From Porticoccaceae bacterium (GTDB lineage: Bacteria > Pseudomonadota > Gammaproteobacteria > Pseudomonadales > Porticoccaceae), in NCBI GenBank assembly GCA_030590275.1, contig JAUUYV010000164.1, positions 1-5,299 on the forward strand: a stretch of 5,299 nt of DNA, in the 5' to 3' direction. Positions within the stretch are counted from its first letter, which is position 1. Every line of letters begins with the position of its first letter. Below, piece after piece: positions 1 to 5,299 of this stretch. The notes under the pieces were generated by a model. That model did no database searches. It was not told the DNA's origin and worked only from the letters and a program-made list of their open reading frames with translations. The position numbers and the translations under genes were made by a program.

Positions 1-616
1 AGCCGTTTTCTTCTCCAATATAAAAAAGACGGGCGTAGTATTCCCACATATCTGCTTCGGAGCTAACGTTGACAATGGTGCCGACGTCTGCCGTCATTGC
101 CGTACCGATATCGATCTCGCTATCACCGAGACCACCGTTGTCAGTGCGCAAGTAATATTGATCGGCTACAAAAGCGCCAAAGCCAGTCTCCCATGCCCCC
201 AGACGTACCAATGGTTCATCGGAAGCTCGCTTGACCGCTATAAGGTCGGTATCTTCAGCAGCGTCGGAGGGCAGGCAATCAAAGGCCCCATCCTCATTGC
301 CATCTGCCTGGTTATAGACTTCGAAAATAGGTTCTGGAGTGAGTAGCCACTGCAAACAGGCGTCTGCAGGAGTCAGCGTATCTACTTTACTGAGGTCTAT
401 CACCCCACCCATAAAACCATTCATCATCAATTCACGAGACAGTAAACGCAGGGCAAAACGACCGTTTTCCTGCACTCGTGAGACACGCTCATCCTGAGTA
501 AAGTTACGCCTGCCTTCAAGAAAGACGCTGATAATGCCGCTGGTAAGAACCAAACCCAACACCAATGCGATCATCAACTCGACAAGAGTAAAACCGTTTT
601 GTCTTTTTTTAATCAT
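1..616 (-). CDS. pilW: PilW-type minor type IV pilin (3' end outside window)
   Basis: Reading from ATG at 616-614, the frame is open for 205 codons to the window edge, so the C-terminus is missing. The N-terminus is a textbook class III prepilin signal: a short basic leader MIKKRQNG, cleavage after Gly8, Phe at +1, Glu13 at +5, then a hydrophobic helix to about residue 33. Residues 46-68 contain the QENGRFALRLLSREL stretch followed by a Gly-rich turn, which is the hallmark of the PilW family. Cys87 and Cys114 could form a disulfide, and an acidic D105-x-N-x-D-G-x-x-D113 loop lies just before Cys114. PilW is an inner-membrane minor pilin that joins the PilV/FimU/PilX/PilE complex priming pilus assembly and presenting PilY1. 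The start lies 15 nt after the pilV stop and has a good ribosome binding site (AGGGAG, 7-nt spacer). The family assignment is firm. Whether this is a canonical pilus gene or a type II secretion-like paralogue rests on the neighbours, which favour pili. Confidence 0.9.
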   Translation of the reverse strand, partial: MIKKRQNGFTLVELMIALVLGLVLTSGIISVFLEGRRNFTQDERVSRVQENGRFALRLLSRELMMNGFMGGVIDLSKVDTLTPADACLQWLLTPEPIFEVYNQADGNEDGAFDCLPSDAAEDTDLIAVKRASDEPLVRLGAWETGFGAFVADQYYLRTDNGGLGDSEIDIGTAMTADVGTIVNVSSEADMWEYYARLFYIGEENG

Positions 617-623
617 CGAGCAG

Positions 624-629
624 CTCCCT
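624..629 (-). promoter_or_regulatory. Ribosome binding site of pilW
   Basis: AGGGAG on the minus strand lies 7 nt before the ATG at 616-614. It is the clearest Shine-Dalgarno sequence among the three pilin genes and fixes the pilW start. It lies in the 15-nt gap after the pilV stop, so the two genes are co-transcribed. Confidence 0.7.
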
Positions 630-631
630 GG

Positions 632-1279
632 CTACCGCGTAGCAATAAACGTTTGCATAATTACAGCCTGGCGCAATTCATCATCCGTACCGTATTTGCC
701 TGCGCCACAATCTACTGCCATATTGGCTATCAAAGTGGTTTGATCTAACTCAATAGTACTTTCCCAGGCAACAACAACCTGGACAAAATTATCGTCAACA
801 GCAATGCAACCCGTAGGATTAATTAACCCACTACTGGTTACGGCATCGTCCAGACGCTGCTCCCAGGTAAACAAATCATAAGCCGCGAGTTGCGTGGCGC
901 TACAGCCACCCGCTCCTGCACAATCCAGACCCAGCGCCGCCTGTTGCCCCCCACCAAGCCCGCTGCCGATCAAAGCACCCGTGTCATAGTCGGTAGCAAA
1001 TAAGGTTGGATCAGCACTCGTATTGGGATTAACTCGCAAGCGGGTCAACATATCCTGAGCGAGGGTCGAGGCGGAACTACGTTGCAAAGCCTGGAAGGTG
1101 GCTTTTTTACCATTAATCTGCAAAGACATCAGCCCCAGGAGGCCAACTGCCAACACCAGTACCGCTATCATCACCTCGATGAGCGTGGAACCCCGCTGAT
1201 ATCGAGTCCGCCGATGCAAGGGTTTACATTCAGACATCTGAATGTTGAGGTGAATATGTCGCTTAGCTAAGGTCATCAT
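632..1279 (-). CDS. pilV: PilV-type minor type IV pilin
   Basis: From the ATG at 1279 the product is 215 residues. The class III signal reads QRG|STLIEVMIAV: cleavage after Gly30, Ser at +1 in place of the usual Phe, Glu35 at +5, then a hydrophobic helix to about residue 53 with the LAVGLLGLMSLQ pattern typical of PilV. The mature domain has Cys120, Cys126, Cys158 and Cys191, enough for two disulfides, and a VVVAWES strand (168-174) of the kind PilV proteins carry. PilV is an inner-membrane minor pilin of the priming complex, processed by the PilD peptidase. The start is uncertain: ATG-ATG at 1279/1276 gives a long 30-residue leader with a weak GAG 8 nt upstream, while the in-frame ATG at 1237 gives a more usual 16-residue leader but no visible Shine-Dalgarno. 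It lies 61 nt after fimT and 15 nt before pilW, all on one strand. The identity as a prepilin is certain. The PilV name rests on the helix pattern and gene order. Confidence 0.88.
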   Translation of the reverse strand: MMTLAKRHIHLNIQMSECKPLHRRTRYQRGSTLIEVMIAVLVLAVGLLGLMSLQINGKKATFQALQRSSASTLAQDMLTRLRVNPNTSADPTLFATDYDTGALIGSGLGGGQQAALGLDCAGAGGCSATQLAAYDLFTWEQRLDDAVTSSGLINPTGCIAVDDNFVQVVVAWESTIELDQTTLIANMAVDCGAGKYGTDDELRQAVIMQTFIATR

Positions 1280-1340
1280 TTATTCTGCTCAAATTTGTGA
1301 TCGCTACACCAAACTCTGTACCCAGACCCTAAGCCTGAAA

Positions 1341-1961
1341 CTAAGGGCAAGAGGGCGCTCCCTCTTTCACTAGCGGACGACCGGTGATATTGGTAACTAC
1401 CCGGTTAGCCTTTTCCTCGTCGCCATCAGAAGGACACAATAGAAACGTGCCATTAACCAGCCCACCCGAACTGCGACCACTACCGTCTGGCCCATAGGCG
1501 AACCAGTCCGCCGCCGTAGTGCTGGTCAAGGTAAAATCATTCTCAAACGCTTCTTCTACCCTGATTATTTCTTCACCACCAACGCTCTCATCAATAAGGG
1601 TTGTATTAGCATCATCTACCACTACCGCATCCCAGACCCCGTCCTGATCCAGGTCCACAAAAACCAGCCAGCCCTGGTCCCACGCTCCAGCAGTAGTGCA
1701 CGTGGCTCCATCAGCTGATTTACACAAAACCACCTGTTGATTCCGCTTCACTGCTTCGCTTCTAGCCAGGTTAAGGGACAGCATTAACGTATTGATCGTT
1801 GTCTGCGAGCGATTTTTCATAATCATCCCTCGAAAACTGGGTATCGCAACAGCCATCAAAATTGACAGCAAGGCGATAGAAATCATCATCTCCACTAAAG
1901 TGAAGCCCTTGTGGCTACGTGAAGACTTTGTGTTGCGCGTGTTATGTGCGTTCATATCCAT
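1341..1961 (-). CDS. fimT: GspH/FimT family minor pilin (FimT/FimU-like)
   Basis: With the ATG at 1961 the product has 206 residues: a basic leader, cleavage after Gly19 (SHKG|FTLVE), Phe at +1, Glu24 at +5, a hydrophobic helix to about residue 40 and the AIPSF end usual in pilins. The C-terminal domain fits the GspH/FimT fold: LARSEAVKRNQQVVLC (66-80), W-D-Q-G-WLVFVD (94-103), and a closing NGTFLLC...RVVTNITGRPL (170-197). Four cysteines (80, 88, 176, 205) could form two disulfides. An acidic D103-x-D-x-D-G-x-x-D111 loop follows the WLVF strand. Such proteins are minor pilins of the pilus tip or priming complex, and some FimT proteins bind DNA during uptake. It is the first pilin gene after ispH. 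No start has a convincing ribosome site: GTG at 2000 (219 residues), ATG at 1961 and ATG at 1955 are all possible, and the ATGs were preferred because they give a leader of usual length. FimU is an equally valid name, since only one such gene is visible here. Confidence 0.87.
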   Translation of the reverse strand: MDMNAHNTRNTKSSRSHKGFTLVEMMISIALLSILMAVAIPSFRGMIMKNRSQTTINTLMLSLNLARSEAVKRNQQVVLCKSADGATCTTAGAWDQGWLVFVDLDQDGVWDAVVVDDANTTLIDESVGGEEIIRVEEAFENDFTLTSTTAADWFAYGPDGSGRSSGGLVNGTFLLCPSDGDEEKANRVVTNITGRPLVKEGAPSCP

Positions 1962-2100
1962 GCCAGTATTGGTAACAAAAAAAAATTGGGTAAACCTCAC
2001 TATTCGATCAAAGGCAAAATGACGCGACAGTTAGCTCTTGACAATGACAGCCTGTAAAAAAAACCGATCCGTGGTCCTCTTATCCTGCTTTTACTAGCCC

Positions 2101-3075
2101 TTATTTAAGTTCTGTGGGCATGGAAAAGCTGGTTTTTTCGATTTTCCCATGCTTTTCTACCACCTCTCCCAAACCAAAACTGACTAATTTAGCGACCACA
2201 CCCCGCACCAATTTTTCGGGTGCCGAGGCCCCTGCAGTCACACCAATAGTTAATGTTTTAGCGTCCCTGGACTCAAGGTTACTATCCCGTTTGTCCAATA
2301 CCTGAAACCAACTTTTTTCGATTTCGTCGTCATCGCCAATCAAGTAGGCTCTTGCGCCACAACGCTCGGCTAATTCTCGCAGACGATTGGAGTTAGAACT
2401 GTTTGGAGACCCCACAACGAGCACTACGTCACATTCCAACGCTAATTGCTTGACCGCATCCTGCCGATTTTGGGTGGCGTAACAGATGTCATCCTTACGT
2501 GGGCCAACAATGGAGGGAAAACGTTGCCGCAATATCTCAACGATGCGCTGCGTATCATCAACAGACAGGGTGGTCTGAGTAACATAGGCAAGGTTCTCTG
2601 GTCGTTCAACAAGGACCGTCCCTGCCTCGTGTTCGTCCTCCACCAGATAAATCAAACCACCACCACGGGTATCATATTGCCCCATAGTGCCTTCAACCTC
2701 AGGATGTCCGCGATGGCCGACGAGAATGCAATCCTTGCCATCGCGGCCAAAGCGGGCGACTTCTACATGGACTTTGGTCACCAGGGGACAGGTGGCATCA
2801 AACACTCGCAGCGAACGCTGCTTTGCATTTTGTTGCACAATTCTAGGCACCCCATGAGCACTAAAAACAACAGTGGCATCATCGGGAATCTCATCAAGTT
2901 CCTCGACAAACACCGCTCCTCGAGCGCGCAAGGTATCGACCACATATTTATTGTGCACAACTTCATGTCGTACGTAGATGGGGGAACCGTAGAGATCCAG
3001 GGCCCGGTCGACGATATCAATGGCCCGGTCCACCCCTGCACAAAAACCTCTTGGGTTAGCAAGGATGATGCTCAT
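2101..3075 (-). CDS. ispH: 4-hydroxy-3-methylbut-2-enyl diphosphate reductase
   Basis: IspH (LytB) catalyses the last step of the MEP pathway in the cytoplasm, reducing HMBPP to IPP and DMAPP with a [4Fe-4S] cluster. The 324-residue product starts [15 protein letters not shown] and has all three cluster cysteines, Cys12, Cys96 and Cys198. The substrate-site residues are also present: His41, His74 (SAHGV), His124 and Glu126 (HPEVEG), the TQTTLS segment (166-171), the [10 protein letters not shown] segment (223-232) and TAGASAP (280-286). Compared with the E. coli protein from memory there are about a dozen extra residues at roughly 260-274, between the [11 protein letters not shown] segment and the GVTAGAS strand. 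It starts 9 nt after the fkpB stop with only a weak Shine-Dalgarno, which suggests translational coupling. It ends with TAA, and the first minor pilin gene follows on the same strand after about 100-140 nt. All key residues are present, so the enzyme should be active. Confidence 0.98.
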   Translation of the reverse strand: MSIILANPRGFCAGVDRAIDIVDRALDLYGSPIYVRHEVVHNKYVVDTLRARGAVFVEELDEIPDDATVVFSAHGVPRIVQQNAKQRSLRVFDATCPLVTKVHVEVARFGRDGKDCILVGHRGHPEVEGTMGQYDTRGGGLIYLVEDEHEAGTVLVERPENLAYVTQTTLSVDDTQRIVEILRQRFPSIVGPRKDDICYATQNRQDAVKQLALECDVVLVVGSPNSSNSNRLRELAERCGARAYLIGDDDEIEKSWFQVLDKRDSNLESRDAKTLTIGVTAGASAPEKLVRGVVAKLVSFGLGEVVEKHGKIEKTSFSMPTELK

Positions 3076-3084
3076 GGTTTCTGT

Positions 3085-3555
3085 TTACCAGACACTGGTA
3101 GCAACATTTTTCGGTAAAGCTGGCTGAATATCAAGAATATGCACTCGAAAGCCCAGGGTTCGGCCGGCGAGGGGATGATTAAAATCAACGCTTACATGGG
3201 TATCACCCACAGACACGACCACCCCGGGTAATTCACTTCTCGCAGCATCCGCGAAACTGATGACAAGACCGGGAACCAGGTCCATGTCGATAGAAAATTG
3301 ATCGCGCCCCAACTCCTGAACGTTAGTTGGGTTGTGCTGCCCGAAAGCTTGCTCTGGCGGCACCTGGAAATGCTTCTGTTCCCCCACATTCATGCCCTCT
3401 AGCAGGCATTCGAACCCGGCAGGCAAATCACCTTCTCCGATAGTCAGTATTGCTGGCTGAGCGTCAAAGTTGCTATCCAGCACCTCACCGTTTTCAAGTA
3501 CCAGCTCGAAATGCAGGGTAAGGCGTGTACCGGGGCCTATTTTAGTCTCGCTCAC
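3085..3555 (-). CDS. fkpB: FKBP-type peptidyl-prolyl cis-trans isomerase FkpB (SlpA)
   Basis: FkpB is a cytoplasmic prolyl isomerase and chaperone of the SlyD/SlpA class. From GTG at 3555 the protein has 156 residues and starts MSETKIGPGTRLTLHFEL, much like the family start. The FKBP half is split by an insert-in-flap domain. GMNVGEQKHFQVPPEQAFG (54-72) leads into the insert (about 73-115), and the family signature VDFNHPLAGRTLGF (123-136) closes the FKBP fold. The GTG was chosen because GAGG lies 6 nt upstream and because the frame further upstream, open to an ATG at 3729, is only lspA read out of frame. The gene overlaps the lspA end by 14 nt and stops 9 nt before ispH, so it is likely translationally coupled within the ileS-lspA-fkpB-ispH operon. 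I see no defect in it. Confidence 0.95.
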   Translation of the reverse strand: MSETKIGPGTRLTLHFELVLENGEVLDSNFDAQPAILTIGEGDLPAGFECLLEGMNVGEQKHFQVPPEQAFGQHNPTNVQELGRDQFSIDMDLVPGLVISFADAARSELPGVVVSVGDTHVSVDFNHPLAGRTLGFRVHILDIQPALPKNVATSVW

Positions 3556-4075
3556 TACCGGCCTCGGTCCTGGAAGAGTCTTCGTCCACCCTGGAACAAT
3601 CAGCGCTGGGACGATCAAAAAAAGAATCAATGACCAGTAGCACCGCGCCAACAGTAATCGCTGAATCTGCCACATTAAACGCTGGCCAGTACCAATCCTG
3701 ATAGTGAAGCTGAATAAAGTCGACCACATAACCGAATCGAACCCGATCGACCAAATTACCTACTGCACCGCTAAGTACCAGGGCCAGACCCGCACCTAAG
3801 ATTTTCGCCTCAGCCCCCAGGCGGAAAATCCAGATCACAAGAACGATACTAATCACCGCAGCAACGCCACCTAAAAGCCAGTGCTGCCAGCCTCCAGCAT
3901 CACTCAACATACTGAAGGCAGCACCGGGATTATGGGCAAGAGTCCAATTAAAAAAAGAAGTGATCTGAACAGGTATCGCGTAGTCAAGATGGGAACTGGC
4001 TACCTGTTTGGTAAACTGATCCAGAGCAAATAATATCAGCGCCAACAAATACCAACGTAGGGTATAGCGATTCAC
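3542..4075 (-). CDS. lspA: Lipoprotein signal peptidase (signal peptidase II)
   Basis: LspA is an inner-membrane aspartic protease that removes the signal peptide of diacylglyceryl-modified prolipoproteins, after Lgt and before Lnt. The 177-residue protein starts with GTG at 4075, and no other usable start lies nearby. Four hydrophobic segments lie near residues 8-25, 66-86, 92-109 and 132-152. Conserved blocks are DQFTKQ (19-24), NWTLAHNPGAAFS (43-55), the catalytic Asp119 in SGAVGNLVDRVRFGYVVDF (102-120) and the catalytic Asp137 in FNVADSAI (133-140). A polar tail of about 24 residues follows the last helix and overlaps the fkpB start by 14 nt. The gap after ileS is 78 nt and holds no recognisable terminator, so co-transcription with ileS is expected. 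The Shine-Dalgarno before the GTG is weak. Confidence 0.97.
   Translation of the reverse strand: MNRYTLRWYLLALILFALDQFTKQVASSHLDYAIPVQITSFFNWTLAHNPGAAFSMLSDAGGWQHWLLGGVAAVISIVLVIWIFRLGAEAKILGAGLALVLSGAVGNLVDRVRFGYVVDFIQLHYQDWYWPAFNVADSAITVGAVLLVIDSFFDRPSADCSRVDEDSSRTEAGSERD
3562..3565 (-). promoter_or_regulatory. Ribosome binding site of fkpB inside lspA
   Basis: GAGG on the minus strand lies 6 nt before the GTG at 3555-3553, within the last codons of lspA. It decides the fkpB start in favour of the GTG and against the in-frame ATG at 3729, which lies deep in lspA. Confidence 0.6.
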
Positions 4076-4153
4076 CTTAGCGCGCCCGAACAGACGGATA
4101 TGACTCTTCTCAGACAGAAAAAAGCCCCCGCATAAACTACGGTTAAAAGATAA

Positions 4154-5299
4154 TCAGGCAAAGCGTCGGTGCTCTCCATCGCCATCTACATTACACACAC
4201 AACGGTCACACAATTCCGGGTGCTCAGCTATCGTGCCAACACTTGGCCGATGGTGCCAACAGCGCACACATTTACCATCGGGGGAAGGATTCAATACTAC
4301 TTTTAGGCCTTCGACAGCCGTCTCAGCTTGCTGACTCTCGGCCCGCTCAAATGGCAGCACATCCGCTGAAGAGGTTATCAACACAAAACGAAGTTCATCA
4401 TCCAACTTGCTCAATATCTTTTTGAGTTCAGGGCTGGCATACAGCGTGACGCCCGCATCCAGTGAACCTTTGATTCCGCCTTCGCTACGTCCCACTTCCA
4501 GTGCCTTATTGACCGCTTCTTTTACCGCCATAAGCTGAGCCCACTCCGAACGGGATATCAACTCGCTTTGATCCAGCTCAGCCAGTGGGTACCACTCTGC
4601 GAGTAATACCGACTTCTCCCGCTCACCCGGCAAACACTGCCAGATTTCTTCTGCGGTAAAACTTAAAATCGGTGCGATCCAGCGCACCAACGCTTCGGCA
4701 ATATGGTAAAGCGCGGTCTGAGCCGAACGCCGTGCCAGGCTATTTGCCTGACAGGTGTATTGGCGATCTTTAATAATATCCACATAAAAACCGCCCATAT
4801 CGGCACTGCAAAAATTGTGCAGCTTCTGATAAATCAGGTGGAAGTTATAATCAGAGTAGAGCGCAATAATATCCGTCTGTAGTGTGGCTGCGCGATCCAC
4901 CGCCCAGCGATCGAGGGACAACATATCTTCAAACGCCACGCAGTCTGTGGCCGGTTCAAAACCCTCCAGATTAGACAGCATATAGCGCACTGTATTACGA
5001 ATACGACGATAGGAATCGGCAATACGTTTTAAGATTTCGTCCGAGACGCTCATTTCGCCGCTAAAGTCGGCCGAGGCTACCCAGAGCCGTAAGACATCCG
5101 CACCCAACTCGTTAATCACCTGCTGGGGAGCCACCACGTTGCCCAGGGATTTAGACATCTTGCGGCCATCGGCATCCACGGTAAAACCATGGGTGAGCAC
5201 CGCTTTGTAAGGCGCGCTATCGTTCATCGCAATGGCGGACTTTAACGACGACTGAAACCAGCCTCGGTGTTGGTCTGAACCCTCGAGATAAAGATCTGC
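4154..5299 (-). CDS. ileS: Isoleucyl-tRNA synthetase, C-terminal part (5' end outside window)
   Basis: IleRS is the cytoplasmic class I synthetase that charges tRNA-Ile and edits valine. The frame is open from the window edge at 5299 and gives 381 residues, about the last 40% of a protein of roughly 940. The first residues read [19 protein letters not shown], a conserved catalytic-domain block, so the ATG at 5227 is internal and not the start. The KMSKS ATP-binding loop is intact at partial residues 47-51. The helical anticodon-binding domain follows (about 90-250). The C-terminal zinc site Cys344-x2-Cys347...Cys364-x2-Cys367 has the same spacing as the E. coli protein, and the end [12 protein letters not shown] is typical. 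The HIGH motif and editing domain would lie beyond 5299. It heads the ileS-lspA-fkpB-ispH block, and ribF is often found upstream in related genomes. This zinc-containing form is the usual chromosomal bacterial type and not the mupirocin-resistant second type. Confidence 0.98.
   Translation of the reverse strand, partial: ADLYLEGSDQHRGWFQSSLKSAIAMNDSAPYKAVLTHGFTVDADGRKMSKSLGNVVAPQQVINELGADVLRLWVASADFSGEMSVSDEILKRIADSYRRIRNTVRYMLSNLEGFEPATDCVAFEDMLSLDRWAVDRAATLQTDIIALYSDYNFHLIYQKLHNFCSADMGGFYVDIIKDRQYTCQANSLARRSAQTALYHIAEALVRWIAPILSFTAEEIWQCLPGEREKSVLLAEWYPLAELDQSELISRSEWAQLMAVKEAVNKALEVGRSEGGIKGSLDAGVTLYASPELKKILSKLDDELRFVLITSSADVLPFERAESQQAETAVEGLKVVLNPSPDGKCVRCWHHRPSVGTIAEHPELCDRCVCNVDGDGEHRRFA

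Noticed and set aside
158..743. Small open frames on the plus strand opposite pilW and pilV
   Set aside because: They overlap well-supported pilin genes on the other strand and show no domain, ribosome site or conserved motif.
2038..2066. TTGACA on the plus strand as a -35 box of an antisense promoter
   Set aside because: At 17 nt spacing the -10 position reads AAACCG, which is not a usable -10 box, and no gene follows on the plus strand.
2446..3117. A 223-codon open frame on the plus strand opposite ispH
   Set aside because: It is antisense to a fully conserved IspH, its translation resembles no family I know, and it has no ribosome site or partner gene. It is a codon-bias shadow.
3556..3729. 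Extension of fkpB to the ATG at 3729, which would give a hydrophobic N-terminus
   Set aside because: These 58 residues are the 3' end of lspA read in another frame. The GTG at 3555 has a good Shine-Dalgarno and matches the family start.
5225..5227. ATG at 5227 as the ileS start
   Set aside because: The frame continues upstream to the window edge through the conserved [14 protein letters not shown] block, so this Met is internal.

Overview
The window reads as an ordinary chromosomal segment of a gammaproteobacterium. All seven genes lie on the minus strand, so transcription runs from high to low coordinates. The gene order ileS-lspA-fkpB-ispH is a classic gammaproteobacterial housekeeping block. 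It is followed by minor type IV pilin genes, which suggests a piliated lineage such as Pseudomonadales or a Cellvibrio-like/marine relative. The genus cannot be fixed from this sequence. Base composition looks moderate and even, and I see no sign of mobile DNA, CRISPR, tRNA or rRNA.

Layout in order of transcription: the C-terminal part of isoleucyl-tRNA synthetase (ileS, 5299-4154, 5' end outside the window); lipoprotein signal peptidase (lspA, 4075-3542); the FKBP-type prolyl isomerase FkpB/SlpA (GTG start at 3555, overlapping lspA by 14 nt, to 3085); HMBPP reductase (ispH, 3075-2101); a GspH/FimT-type minor pilin (about 1961-1341); PilV (1279-632); and the N-terminal 205 residues of PilW (616-1, 3' end outside the window). 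The largest gene-free gap is about 140 bases, between ispH and fimT, so no stretch of 300 bases lacks a gene.

The first four genes serve core functions: tRNA charging, lipoprotein maturation, protein folding and isoprenoid synthesis. The 9-nt gap between fkpB and ispH and the lspA/fkpB overlap indicate one polycistronic unit. The pilin genes each encode a prepilin peptidase site with Glu at +5. Their products are expected to be processed by PilD and to form the minor-pilin complex that primes type IV pilus assembly, together with PilX, PilY1 and PilE, which probably lie beyond coordinate 1.

Nothing here amounts to a new system. The points worth a second look are the same-strand junction between ispH and the pilin genes, acidic DxDxDG-type loops in two of the minor pilins, unresolved translation starts for fimT and pilV, a small insertion in IspH, and homopolymer tracts around the start of fimT.
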